Counted from the stretch's first letter, positions 26,701 through 35,726 are shown. The stretch is 59,265 nucleotides of DNA from CAVSUR01 sp052143655 (GCA_052143655.1 JBKQSL010000466.1:1-59265); one strand, 5' to 3'. The notes: generated by a model from the letters alone, not told the origin. A program made the numbers and translations.

Positions 26701-27732
26701 CAGCTAGCCGGGTTGTGGGCCGACCTGCTCGACGTGGCACTAGTCGAGCCGGACGAGGACTTCTTCAGCCTGGGCGGGAACTCCCTGCTCGCCCTGCGGC
26801 TGGTCAACCGGGTTCGCGCGGAGCTGGGCGTCGACCTTCCGTTCGGCCAGGTCTTCGAGGCGCCGACAGTGCGGGCCATGGCGAGCTGCGTGCGGCGCGG
26901 CGGAGGCGGCGCCAGCTGCGCAGTCACGCTGTCCGCCGGCTCCGGGCCGGAGCTGTTCCTGTTCCATCCGGTCGGCGGCTCGGTGGCCGGCTACCCGCCG
27001 CTGGCGCGGGCCTGGAACGGCTCGGTTCGGGCGTTCCAGAGCCGGGCGCTCGCCGACCGGTCCGCCGTGGCCGTTTCAGCCGATCTGGGCACGATGGCCG
27101 CTGGCTACCGCGCCGAGCTGCAGCGCCTGGCGCCGCCGCCGTACCTGCTGGGTGGCTGGTCGATGGGCGGGGTGCTGGCCTACGAGGTCGCCAGGCAGCT
27201 GGCCGAGCTCGGCCAGCCGGCCTACCCCTTCATGATCGATAGCGACCTGCGGCAGTCCCCGCCGCCCGCCACCGACCAGGCTCGCCACCTCGAATTCCTC
27301 AGCGATCTGGCTGGCGGGCGGCTTCCTGCCGGGATTGCCACGGCGCTGGCGGCGGCGCAGCCCGAGGCGCTGGCGCCGACGGGTCTGGCGGCTGCGGTCG
27401 AGCACCGGCTGCTTCCGGCCGAGGTCGAGGTCGCGGAGTACCAGCGGCTGGTCGCGGTCCATGCCGCCAACCTGGCGGCGCTGGCCGATTACCGGCCCGG
27501 GCGGTTCGACGGGCCAGCCCTGCTCTTCGTCGCCGACCAGGTCGACCGGCCCGACCCGGTCCCCGCGTGGCGGGCGGTCAGCCCTGGCCTCACCGCGCGG
27601 GTGTGGTCGGCTGACCACCACTCCATCGTGACCAGCAGCCGGCTCGCCGAGATTGCCAGCGCCGTTCAGGAATGGCTCGCGGGCAACGGGCTGGAGCCGG
27701 CGTCAGCCGCTGAGAAAGAGGAGATTCGGTGA
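23740..27732 (+). CDS. NRPS 3: degenerate Cy / A / T / TE
   Basis: 1330 residues. No TubC docking domain; it begins directly with a Cy-type domain (FPLTDLQEAYLVGSS near residue 10). The catalytic motif reads S-LLLL-D-GR-G instead of D-x4-D-x2-S, so heterocyclization is doubtful, though condensation may remain. The A domain (A3 YVIYTSGSAGQPKG near 611) gives specificity residues D-L-W-N-L-S-M-I-W, cysteine-like but with Trp and Met substitutions. Carrier Ser S1015 (LGGNS). C-terminal thioesterase with S1141 in GGWSMGG. Start is GTG overlapping the TEII stop; its own stop overlaps the PKS start. Confidence 0.92.
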   Translation: MTGSEPALAPFPLTDLQEAYLVGSSRLIELGGFWPNHYLEIDVVGLDTGRAEAALNLLVDRHEQLRTVVLADGGQRVLDHPGPVRLPVVDLAGMSREDRAAELRRTRRRMRDEGLDPTRWPLFNVLAHRVRPHRVRIHLAQSLLLLDGRGIRQLIREWQELYRDLAAPLPPAPVTYREARLALAAREHSEAYQEHWRYWAARLDTLPEAPALPLAGQLAAVDPVRFTRRTHRLSPATWQRLRAVFGRHRMLPTGALLHVFAEILGQWATSPRFCLNVLHQTWADGHPEWAATVGQFGATLALEVDLRGDADFWTRGQLLQRQLWKDLEHAEVSAVRVMREVATRRGWTPRAALPYVFTSMLDHGEREAAPPGPACRIVDSCLRTPQVLIDNQIQEGPDGAVECVWDVVDGAFPPGLPDAMFGAYRTALDGLSRSSGITADPDLVPTAHRNVVAAVNRTAAPLSADLLSDGFLRWAAAEPAAVAVLTSRRTMTYGELETESRVLAHQLRERGVGRADVVPVVMAKGWEQVVAVLGVLRAGAAYCPVDSGLPAERIAHLVGECSAPVAVVQPGQAPGPDELATLPVLPAHPGAADPPGAADPPGGDPSDLAYVIYTSGSAGQPKGVEIEHRGAVNTILDVNNRIGPGPGDRVFGISSLSFDLSVWDIFGTLAAGATLVLPDAAPWPDPVGWAAAASRSGVTVWNSVPALAEMLAEVVAERPELGRPPIRAVLLSGDWISPALVGRLREQWAGARIVAMGGATEASIWSNVYEVDAVDAGWRGVPYGRPLSNQTMRVLDHRLQIRPPWAVGQIHIGGVGLARGYRGDQDRTAERFIRLPRTGERLYRTGDLGRYWPDGTIEFLGREDRQLKIQGFRVEPGEVEAVARSHPAVRDCLVCAQTAPGGAWRLVALVVPEQPGLPDSAELPARLLAHLRAQLPHYMIPGQLHVVPRLPLTANGKVDVNRALAMLGAPAAAVAAGGGSGPDQLAKQLAGLWADLLDVALVEPDEDFFSLGGNSLLALRLVNRVRAELGVDLPFGQVFEAPTVRAMASCVRRGGGGASCAVTLSAGSGPELFLFHPVGGSVAGYPPLARAWNGSVRAFQSRALADRSAVAVSADLGTMAAGYRAELQRLAPPPYLLGGWSMGGVLAYEVARQLAELGQPAYPFMIDSDLRQSPPPATDQARHLEFLSDLAGGRLPAGIATALAAAQPEALAPTGLAAAVEHRLLPAEVEVAEYQRLVAVHAANLAALADYRPGRFDGPALLFVADQVDRPDPVPAWRAVSPGLTARVWSADHHSIVTSSRLAEIASAVQEWLAGNGLEPASAAEKEEIR
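25506..25548. repeat. 18-bp tandem duplication in the NRPS3 A domain
   Basis: Two copies of an 18-bp unit encode GAADPP-GAADPP followed by a partial third. It sits just before core motif A3, in the same loop as the duplication in NRPS1, and keeps the frame. Confidence 0.75.
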
Positions 27733-30700
27733 CCCTGCCCGGTGACGCACCATCGATCATTCAGGTGATCCGGTCCCACGCGGTTCACCAGCCGGACAAG
27801 ACGGCGCTGATCCTGCTGGCCTCGGGCGAGGAGGAGACCGGCCGGCTGACCTACGGCGAGCTGGACCGGCGGGCCCGGTCGCTGGCTGGCCGGCTGCAGT
27901 CGGCGGGGCTGCCTGGTGAACGGGTCCTGCTGCCGATGCCCACCTGCCTGGAGTACGCGGTGGGCATGCTGGGCTGCCTGTACGCCAGGGCCATCCCGGT
28001 GCCGGTATATCCGCCGGGTAACCGGCGGCACGCCGAGCGGCTCAGCGGGATAGTCGCGGACTGTGCCGCCCGGCTGGCGCTGACCACGACGGCCAAGCTC
28101 GACGCGCTGCGAGCGCGGTTCGATCAGCTCGCCAGCGAGTCGGCCGGCTTCGATCTGTGGGCCGTCGATCAGCCCGCGGACGACGACCCGGCGTGGACCG
28201 AACCCGAGTTCGCCGCCGCTGACGTCGCCTACTTGCAGTACACCTCGGGCTCGACTGCCGAGCCGCGCGGCGTGATGATCACGCACGGCAGCCTGATGTC
28301 CCAGGTCGCCCTGTTTTCCGAGGGCTTCGGACTGTCCGGACAGGACATGAACGTCTCCTGGCTGCCGCTGTTCCACGACTTCGGCGTCGTCGCCGGGCTG
28401 CTGAACCCGCTGTACCTGGGCGCGACCACGGTGCTGATGCCGCCGGTCTCGTTCGCTCAGCGGCCGGTTCGGTGGCTGAACGCGATCAGCCGGTACCGAG
28501 GCAACACGAGCTGGGGGCCGAACTTCGCTCTTGAGCTGTGCTGTCAGCGGGTCGACGAGCAGGACCGCGCCGGGCTGGACCTGTCCTGCTGGCGGGTGAT
28601 CGGAACCGGCGCGGAGCCGGTCCGGGCGGACACGCTGCACAGCTTCGCCGAGGCATACGCCGGGTCTGGCTTCAGCGTCCGGGTATTCGGGCCGGGCTAC
28701 GGCATGGCCGAGGCGACGCTGGCGCTGACGATCCAGACTCCAGGGACGCCGTTCGTGGTCCGCTCGGTCAGCGCGGAGGCGCTGTCCCGTGGCCAACTCC
28801 GCCCCGCCGCGCCCGGTGAGCGGAGCCGGCGGCTGGTGGGCAATGGGCATGCCTGGCAGGACACCGAACTGCTGGTCGTGGACCCGGACACCGGACTGAT
28901 CTGCCCGGACGGCGCCGAGGGCGAGCTGTGGGTCCGTGGCCGGACGATCGCGGCCGGTTACTGGGGACGCCCGGCGGAGACTGCCCGGACCTTCGGCGCG
29001 CATCTGGCCGACGGCCGGGGCCCGTTCCTGCGCACCGGGGACCTCGGCGTGCTGGCCGACGGCCAGTGTTACGTCACCGGCCGGCGCAAGGACGTGATCA
29101 TCATCCGCGGCCGCAATCTGCATCCGCATGATATCGAGCTGACCGTCGCCAGGTCGCACTCCGCGCTGGCGCCCGACCGGGGCGCGGCCTTCCCGGTGGA
29201 GGTCGAGGACACCGATCAGCTCGTCATCGTCCATGAGCTAGACCGCCAGTGGCACGGCGCCGCCGGTCCGCGCGACATCGAGGCGGCAATCAGGCAAGCG
29301 ATCGCCGAGGAGCACGAGGTCGAGGTGGCCACGGTTGTCCTGCTGCCCGCGGCGTCGCTGCCGATCACCTCAAGCGGCAAGGTGCGGCGGCAGCACTGCA
29401 AGGGCATGTACCTTCGGGGCGAACTCGCCGCGGTCTACACCTCGGAACCCCCCGCCGACGTCCCGCCGCCTGCCGACGTCCCGGCGCCGCCGCCTGCCGA
29501 CGTCCCGGCGCCGTCGTCGGCGCCCGCGCGGGCCGCTGCGTGGGGGTACGAGTCGATCGTCGACTGGCTGGTCACCCGCGTCGCCGAGCGGCAGCGGCAG
29601 CCGGCCGCAGAGGTGGACGTGCACGCGCCGTTCAGCGCGTTCGGACTCGATTCGGTGACGCTGGTCGGGATCTCCGGTGACCTCGGCGTCGCGCTCGGCC
29701 GGCCGGTCGACCCGACTCTGCTGTACGAGCATCCGACCGTGGCCCGGCTGGCCCGCGCCCTGAGCGGCGGCGACGACCCGATGTCGCGGGCAGTGCCGCG
29801 CCGGGGCGGGCAGTCGGCCGAGCCGATCGCCGTGATCGGCATGGCGTGCCGGTTCCCCGGCGCGGACTCGGTCGACGAGTTCTGGGATCTGCTCCGGTCG
29901 GGGCGGGACGCGATCACCGAGGTCCCGGACTCCCGCTGGTCGGCCGACCAGTACTACCGGGCCGGCCCGCCGGTGCCCGGCCACACCACTACCCGGTGGG
30001 GCGGTTTCATCGGCGGTGAGTACCGGTTCGACGCCGGCTTCTTCGGCATCTCGCCACAAGAGGCCCGGGCCATGGACCCACAGCAGCGGCTGCTGCTCAC
30101 GCTGACCTGGCGCGCGCTGGAAGACGCCGGTATCGCCGCCGACGCGATCGCCGGAACCGACACCGGGGTGTTCGTCGGAATCGCGAGCAACGACTACGGG
30201 CGCCTGCAGATCCGCGATCAGGCCGGCCTCGACCCGTACGCCGGCACCGGCAACGCGTTCAGCGTGGCGGCCAACCGGCTCTCATTCGCCTTCGACCTGC
30301 ACGGCCCGAGCCTGGCCATCGACACCGCCTGCTCGTCCTCCCTGGTCGCAATCCACCAGGCGGTCAGCAGCCTGCGGCAGGGCGAATGTGACCTGGCCAT
30401 CGTCGCGGGCGTGAATCTGCTGCTCTCCCCGGACCTGACCGTCGTGTTCTCGCAGGCCAACATGATGGCGCCGGACGGCCGCTGCAAGGTGTTCGATGCC
30501 AGCGCCGACGGTTATGTCCGCAGCGAGGGGTGCGGGGTGGTGATCCTACAGCGGCAGGCCGCGGCCCGCCGGGCAGGCGACCGAACCTACGCCGTCGTGC
30601 GCGGCAGCGCGGTCAACCAGGACGGCCAGAGCAACAGCCTGACGGCGCCGAACGGCCTGGCCCAGGAGGCTGTGCTGACCCAGGCCCTGGCGGCTGCAGG

Positions 30701-33700
30701 CCTGGAGCCCGGCCAGGTCGGCTACGTGGAGGCGCACGGTACGGGCACCAGCCTCGGCGATCCCATAGAGGTGGCCGCCCTGCGCCGGGTGTACGGCGAG
30801 CTCTCGCCGGGCGAGCCCGTGTGGATCGGTTCGGCCAAGGCCAGCATCGGTCACCTGGAGGCGGCGGCCGGCATCGCCGGATTCATCAAGGCGGTGCTCG
30901 CCCTCCAGCACCAGGCGATCCCGGGGCAGTTGCACCTGCGCGAGCTGAACCCGTACATCTCGCTTGCCGGAAGCCGCTGCCAGATCCCGGTGCGGACGCA
31001 GCAGTGGCCGGCCGGCCGGTACCCTCGGGCAGCCGGCATCAGCTCGTTCGGCTTCGGCGGGACCAACGCGCACGTGATACTGGCGGAGGCCGACGTGTCC
31101 GGCGAGAGCGGAGCGCCCGACGTGTCCGGCAAGAGCGGCGTGCCCTGTGTACCCGGCGAGGCCGGCTGGGAACTGCTGCCGGTCTCCGCCAAGCAGGGTT
31201 CGGCGCTCCGCCGCCTGGCGCTGGACTACGCGGAGTTCCTGGAGTCCGAGTCGGCCCCGCCGTTCGCCACGGTCTGTGCGGCGGCCGGCGGTCGCCGGAC
31301 TCATTACCGCCACCGGATGGCCGTCGTCGCCCGCTCCTGCCCGGAGGCCGCCGGGCTGATCCGCATTCACCTGCAGGGTGCGGAGTCAGCGGGCGTCGTA
31401 GCGGGGGTGGCGGCCGACCACGGCAGCGCGCCGGTCGCCTTTCTGTTCACCGGCCAGGGCGCGCAGTACCCGGGGATGGCCCGGCAGGTGTACGCCCGGC
31501 ATGCCGGGTTCCGCGAGGTCCTCGGCCGGTGTGACCGGATCGTCGCTGAGTCGACGGGCCGGTCCATGCTGCCCACCCTGTGCGGCACCGCTGGCGACCA
31601 GGTCGACCTGAGCCAGACCCAGTGGGCGCAGCCTGCGCTCTTCGCCGTCGAGTACGCGATGGCCGTGATGTGGCAGGCGTGCGGGGTAACGCCGGACTAC
31701 GTGCTCGGCCACAGCCTCGGCGAGTACGTCGCAGCCTGCCTTGCCAACGTGCTCAGCCTGGACGATGCCCTGCATCTGCTGCTCCGCCGGGCCGAGCTGA
31801 TGCAGGAGTGCTCTACGCCGGCGGCCATGTACTCGGTCCAGGCACCGGCCGCACTGCTCGATGAGCTGTCCGCGGAACTGCGCGCGGCGGGCTCTGACCG
31901 GGTCGCCATTGCCGCGATCAATAGCGGCGAGAACGTGACCATCTCGGGCGATGAGGCCGCGGTGGCGGAGCTGGCCAGTGCGTGGGCGGACCGCGGCGCA
32001 CGGGTCAGCCGGCTCGCCGTCACCCGGGCATTCCACTCACCGCTCATGCGGGAAGCGGCTGCGCGGTTCGAGCGGGATGTCCGGGCGGTGACGTACCACC
32101 CGCCACAGATCGGTCTGGTCAGCAACGTGACCGGCCGGTTCGCCGACGATTCGATCGGCTGGTCTGACTACTGGTCACGGCAGATCCTGGAACCAGTGCT
32201 GTTCGGACCGGGGCTTGACTGTCTCAAGGCTGCGGGCTGCCGAACCTTCGTGGAGATCGGCCCCCATCCGGTACTGACCGCGATCGGGGCCGCCTGCCTG
32301 CCCGACGCGCGATGGCTGGCGACCCTGCACCGTGATGACGTCGATGACCGCCGTTTCCTGCTCAGCCTGGCCGAGCACGCGGTGCATGGCGGGTCGATGG
32401 ACTGGGCCGGGCTGGCCAGGGAGCGGCACGGTGCCGACCCGCGCCCAGCGCCGCAGGTCCGGCTGCCTGGCTATCCACTCGCTGAGGTCGAATACCGGTA
32501 TGCCCCGGGGCAGGCGGTGGCACCGGGGGAGCACCCGCTGCTCGGCAGCGCGATCGAGCTGGCCGACGCTCCCGGCCGGTGGTTCGCCCATACGTTGCGC
32601 GCGGACCGGCCCTGGTTCGCCGCCCAGCACCAGGTGCTCGGCCAGCCCGTCCTGCCGGCTGCCGCCATGCTCGAATGGGCGCTGGCCGCCGCCCGGGCCG
32701 CGGCCGACCCGCCGAGCCCTGCGTGGACCCTCGAACACGTCACCTTCAACGAACTCCTGCGGCTGCCGGAGAACAGTTCGGTGGCTGTCCAGGCAGAGGT
32801 CGGCCGAGACCGCCGGGTGCGCTGTTTCGGGCGTCCGCACGGCCGGCCGGCCGAAGCCTGGACCGAGCACGTGACCGTGGCAGCCGCGCGGCCCGGGGTG
32901 GCGCCGCCCACCGTTGCTGCTGCGGCCGAACCGCGCGACGGCCTGACCGAGCTGGACGTGACCGACATCTACCAGCGGCTCGCCGCCGTCGGCATCGAGT
33001 ACGGCCCGGACTTCCGGGCGGTCAGGGGGCTGTGGCGGAACGGGGCGCAGGCGCGTGGGCTGATCGAGGTGGCGTCGGCCGCTGGCGACGACGGGTATCT
33101 GCTGCACCCCGTGGTGCTGGACGCCAGCTTGCACGTCGCGGCGGCGTTCCTGACCGCGGAAGATGGCCTGTGGCTGCCCGCCGCGGTGGACCGGGTCAGC
33201 GTGCACGCTCAGCTGCCGTCGCGGGTGTGGTGCTACGCGCGCTGGCACGGCAGCCAGCCGTCCGGCGACCGGGTAGTCGACCTGGAGTTGCGGTCGGACA
33301 GCGGCGCTCCGCTGGCGAGTCTGCAGGGCCTGCGGTTGCGGCAGGTCACTCCGAAGACGTCCGACGGGACAGGCGTGCCGCGATTGCGCCAGTATGACCT
33401 GGTGTGGCGGCAGCTACCCGAGGTGGGCCGAGGCAACGGGGCGGTCCGGTCGGGCAGCGGCAGCTGGCTGATCTTCAGCGCCGATCCCGCTGTGCTGCGG
33501 GATTGGCCGCGGCTGCTGAGCCGGCCGTCGCTCGGCGTAGCCGTGTCGCCCGGCGTAGCCGTGTCGCCCGGCAGCCGCGACGCCGCGTGGTCGGTCGATC
33601 CCACCGTCGAGTCCGATGTCGCGCGCCTGTTCTCCCGTGTCGACGCGGAGCAGATCCAGATCGGCGGTGTTGTCCTGCACGGCGGCCTGGCCGGAGCCGT

Positions 33701-35258
33701 TCCTGGCGAGAAGCCGGCCGAGCGCGCGTACGAGCTAACCCGGCGTACCGTCCCGCTGCTCCAGCAGGTCCTGCAGCGCTATGCGGCGCGGCGGGTTCCG
33801 GTCGTGATCTGCTCGGCGGGCGCGCACCTCCCCGTACCCGAGGGGCAGCCCCCGGACCCGGCGCAGAGCGTTCTGACCGGCCTGACGACTGCGGTCGCCG
33901 CCGAGTATCCGGATCTGCTGTGCGTGCAGGTAGATCTCGACCCGGACCGGCCGGCGTCGCCCGATGCCGTGCTTGACCGGGTTGCCGAGGCAGCCGGCTC
34001 GGGCCACCTCGCGCAGCGGGGCGACGACTGGTACCAGGCGCGCCTGCGGGAGAGCGAGCTTCCCGACCCCGGCGCCTCGCCGACCGTGCGGTCGGCCGGC
34101 ACCTACCTGGTGACCGGCGGCTGGGGTGGTCTCGGCCTCGCGACGGCCAGCTGGCTGGCCGAGCGGGGCGCGCGGACTCTGCTGCTCGTGGGCCGGGTGG
34201 TGCCCGCCGAGGAGCCGCCGTCGATCGCGGCGCTGCGGGATCTCGGCGTGCGAGTCGAACTGCTCGCGGCGGATGTGGCGGAGCAGGCCGACGCCGCGCG
34301 GATCGCCGCCGCGCTGGCCGGGCTGCCGCCATTGCGGGGAATCGTGCACGCTGCCGGGGTGACCGCCGACGCGCCGCTTGAGCACCTCGACTGGCCCGCT
34401 TTCACGCGCGTCCTTGATGCGAAGGTGCGGGGCGGCTGGCAGTTGCACCGGCTCTCGGCAGGGGCTCAGCTCGACTTCTTCGTCCTGTTCTCCTCGATGG
34501 CCGCGCTGGCCGGCATCGCAGGTCAGGCGAATTACGTGGTCGCCAACGCCTTCCTCGATGCCCTGGCCCGTTACCGCAGGCAGCGGGGGCTTCCCGCAGT
34601 CAGCCTCGGCTGGGGCCCCTGGGCGGATACCGGGATGGCGCTGCGCCGCGGACTGCTGCCGAGCCTGGCACGGCTCGGTGTCCACGCTCTCACCACCGAC
34701 GAGGCCGTCGCGGCCATGGATCGGCTGGTGGGCTCGGCGGCCCCGCACGTAGGCCTGGCGAAGGTGGACTGGTCGCGGTTCCTGGCCAGGTCCGACGGAC
34801 ACTGTCCGTACCCGTCGCTCGACCAGCTAGCCCCGGACCAGCTAGCCCCGGACCAGCCGTCCGGCCGGGCCGGGTTCGGAGCCGATGCGGGGTCGTCGGC
34901 GGAGCAGCTCACGCGCCTGGTGCTGGCGGAGCCGGAACAAGCCCAACAGGCAGTGCTCGCGGGCCTGCTGCACCGGGTCGCTGCGGTGCTCGGCCTGGAT
35001 CTCGCGCAGTGTGACGAACTCCGGCCGACCTTTGCCCAGACCCGGCTCAGCGAACTCGGCATCGACTCGCTGATGGCGGTCCAGCTGCGCAATCGGCTGC
35101 TCGTTGATCTGGCCACTGACGTGCCGCCGCACTACTTGCTCGGCGGCAACAAGGTGGCCGACGTCGTGGAGCTGATCTGCCAGCAACTCGCGCTCCGGAG
35201 CGTGATTGCCTCGGATTCCGACGTGAGTGCCGAGGACACCGAGACGCTGACGATCTGA
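27729..35258 (+). CDS. type I PKS: FAAL-ACP-KS-AT-DH-KR-ACP
   Basis: 2509 residues. Residues 1-575 are a fatty acyl-AMP ligase (YLQYTSGSTAEPRG, SWLPLFHDFG, RTGDLGVLADGQCYVTGRRKD) that adenylates a free acid and loads ACP1 (S642 in GLDSV). The KS (about 700-1120) has C868 in DTACSSS and H1003 in EAHGTGT. The AT (about 1235-1530) has S1329 in GHSLGEY; the downstream RAFHSP resembles the HAFH malonyl-CoA motif. The DH-like region keeps H1634 in H-x3-G-x4-P and D1798 in LDASLH. The KR has GGWGGLG and Y2269. ACP2 Ser is S2447. There is no thioesterase; the chain must pass to an NRPS, and the acidic C-terminal tail resembles a docking peptide for TubC domains. FAAL-ACP-KS-AT-KR-ACP architecture is known from micacocidin biosynthesis, where it makes pentylsalicylate iteratively. 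Confidence 0.93.
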   Translation: MTLPGDAPSIIQVIRSHAVHQPDKTALILLASGEEETGRLTYGELDRRARSLAGRLQSAGLPGERVLLPMPTCLEYAVGMLGCLYARAIPVPVYPPGNRRHAERLSGIVADCAARLALTTTAKLDALRARFDQLASESAGFDLWAVDQPADDDPAWTEPEFAAADVAYLQYTSGSTAEPRGVMITHGSLMSQVALFSEGFGLSGQDMNVSWLPLFHDFGVVAGLLNPLYLGATTVLMPPVSFAQRPVRWLNAISRYRGNTSWGPNFALELCCQRVDEQDRAGLDLSCWRVIGTGAEPVRADTLHSFAEAYAGSGFSVRVFGPGYGMAEATLALTIQTPGTPFVVRSVSAEALSRGQLRPAAPGERSRRLVGNGHAWQDTELLVVDPDTGLICPDGAEGELWVRGRTIAAGYWGRPAETARTFGAHLADGRGPFLRTGDLGVLADGQCYVTGRRKDVIIIRGRNLHPHDIELTVARSHSALAPDRGAAFPVEVEDTDQLVIVHELDRQWHGAAGPRDIEAAIRQAIAEEHEVEVATVVLLPAASLPITSSGKVRRQHCKGMYLRGELAAVYTSEPPADVPPPADVPAPPPADVPAPSSAPARAAAWGYESIVDWLVTRVAERQRQPAAEVDVHAPFSAFGLDSVTLVGISGDLGVALGRPVDPTLLYEHPTVARLARALSGGDDPMSRAVPRRGGQSAEPIAVIGMACRFPGADSVDEFWDLLRSGRDAITEVPDSRWSADQYYRAGPPVPGHTTTRWGGFIGGEYRFDAGFFGISPQEARAMDPQQRLLLTLTWRALEDAGIAADAIAGTDTGVFVGIASNDYGRLQIRDQAGLDPYAGTGNAFSVAANRLSFAFDLHGPSLAIDTACSSSLVAIHQAVSSLRQGECDLAIVAGVNLLLSPDLTVVFSQANMMAPDGRCKVFDASADGYVRSEGCGVVILQRQAAARRAGDRTYAVVRGSAVNQDGQSNSLTAPNGLAQEAVLTQALAAAGLEPGQVGYVEAHGTGTSLGDPIEVAALRRVYGELSPGEPVWIGSAKASIGHLEAAAGIAGFIKAVLALQHQAIPGQLHLRELNPYISLAGSRCQIPVRTQQWPAGRYPRAAGISSFGFGGTNAHVILAEADVSGESGAPDVSGKSGVPCVPGEAGWELLPVSAKQGSALRRLALDYAEFLESESAPPFATVCAAAGGRRTHYRHRMAVVARSCPEAAGLIRIHLQGAESAGVVAGVAADHGSAPVAFLFTGQGAQYPGMARQVYARHAGFREVLGRCDRIVAESTGRSMLPTLCGTAGDQVDLSQTQWAQPALFAVEYAMAVMWQACGVTPDYVLGHSLGEYVAACLANVLSLDDALHLLLRRAELMQECSTPAAMYSVQAPAALLDELSAELRAAGSDRVAIAAINSGENVTISGDEAAVAELASAWADRGARVSRLAVTRAFHSPLMREAAARFERDVRAVTYHPPQIGLVSNVTGRFADDSIGWSDYWSRQILEPVLFGPGLDCLKAAGCRTFVEIGPHPVLTAIGAACLPDARWLATLHRDDVDDRRFLLSLAEHAVHGGSMDWAGLARERHGADPRPAPQVRLPGYPLAEVEYRYAPGQAVAPGEHPLLGSAIELADAPGRWFAHTLRADRPWFAAQHQVLGQPVLPAAAMLEWALAAARAAADPPSPAWTLEHVTFNELLRLPENSSVAVQAEVGRDRRVRCFGRPHGRPAEAWTEHVTVAAARPGVAPPTVAAAAEPRDGLTELDVTDIYQRLAAVGIEYGPDFRAVRGLWRNGAQARGLIEVASAAGDDGYLLHPVVLDASLHVAAAFLTAEDGLWLPAAVDRVSVHAQLPSRVWCYARWHGSQPSGDRVVDLELRSDSGAPLASLQGLRLRQVTPKTSDGTGVPRLRQYDLVWRQLPEVGRGNGAVRSGSGSWLIFSADPAVLRDWPRLLSRPSLGVAVSPGVAVSPGSRDAAWSVDPTVESDVARLFSRVDAEQIQIGGVVLHGGLAGAVPGEKPAERAYELTRRTVPLLQQVLQRYAARRVPVVICSAGAHLPVPEGQPPDPAQSVLTGLTTAVAAEYPDLLCVQVDLDPDRPASPDAVLDRVAEAAGSGHLAQRGDDWYQARLRESELPDPGASPTVRSAGTYLVTGGWGGLGLATASWLAERGARTLLLVGRVVPAEEPPSIAALRDLGVRVELLAADVAEQADAARIAAALAGLPPLRGIVHAAGVTADAPLEHLDWPAFTRVLDAKVRGGWQLHRLSAGAQLDFFVLFSSMAALAGIAGQANYVVANAFLDALARYRRQRGLPAVSLGWGPWADTGMALRRGLLPSLARLGVHALTTDEAVAAMDRLVGSAAPHVGLAKVDWSRFLARSDGHCPYPSLDQLAPDQLAPDQPSGRAGFGADAGSSAEQLTRLVLAEPEQAQQAVLAGLLHRVAAVLGLDLAQCDELRPTFAQTRLSELGIDSLMAVQLRNRLLVDLATDVPPHYLLGGNKVADVVELICQQLALRSVIASDSDVSAEDTETLTI
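31098..31157. repeat. imperfect tandem repeat in the KS-AT linker of the PKS
   Basis: Two diverged copies encode DVSGESGAP and DVSGKSGVP between KS and AT. Similar in-frame repeats occur in the FAAL-ACP1 linker (ADVP units, 29456-29512), before the KR (GVAVSP twice, 33534-33571) and before ACP2 (QLAPD twice, 34828-34857). Confidence 0.7.
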
Positions 35259-35276
35259 CCCTTTCAGTAACTGTCA

Positions 35277-35550
35277 GTGACGGCCACGCTGCCCACCCAG
35301 GCGCCGCCGGCGGCGGCAGCAAGCCTCACCGGCGTCACCTGGTCGACGCCCAAGTCAACGACCGGCGCCACCGGCACTCGCTACACCTATACGTTCACCA
35401 CCGCGACCTCGTCGTCGCTGAGCTCGGTCACCATGACCGTCCCGTCCGGGACCGGCGGCAGCCCACGGTCGGATCGGTGAGCCCGGCCGCCCTGGCCGGA
35501 GGAACTATCTCGCTGGCGGGTTCCGTAGCGGAGCGTTTTCGGCACGGCTT
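35277..35550 (+). pseudogene. frameshifted remnant of a secreted repeat-type protein
   Basis: The frame from 35277 reads SLTGVTWSTPKSTTGATGTRYTYTFTTATSS and then SSVTMTVPSGTGG. The sequence then continues in another frame as PTVGSVSPAALAGGTISLAG. The two parts together resemble Thr/Ser-rich repeats of secreted actinobacterial proteins, so I read this as one gene broken by a frameshift near 35459. No signal peptide and no ribosome-binding site are seen. The rest of the gap to 35726 holds no gene I can support; a minus-strand frame (about 35500-35690, containing EWLAAVTRLPETAWTPALDADG) looks protein-like and may be transposase debris. Confidence 0.45.
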
Positions 35551-35726
35551 TGGCGCGTCCGGCCGCGGTTCCCCGTCGGCGTCCAGCGCCGGGGTCCACG
35601 CCGTCTCCGGGAGGCGGGTAACCGCTGCCAACCACTCCCCGACCCAGTGACCACGCTCGGCCCGCTGGGGCAGGAGACCACCGAGCGCTCGTTGCGCTTC
35701 GGACTGGAGAACAACTACCGACCGAC

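Noticed and set aside
23776..29234. Long minus-strand open frames opposite NRPS3 and the PKS
   Set aside because: Same reasoning; the sense strand holds complete catalytic motifs throughout.
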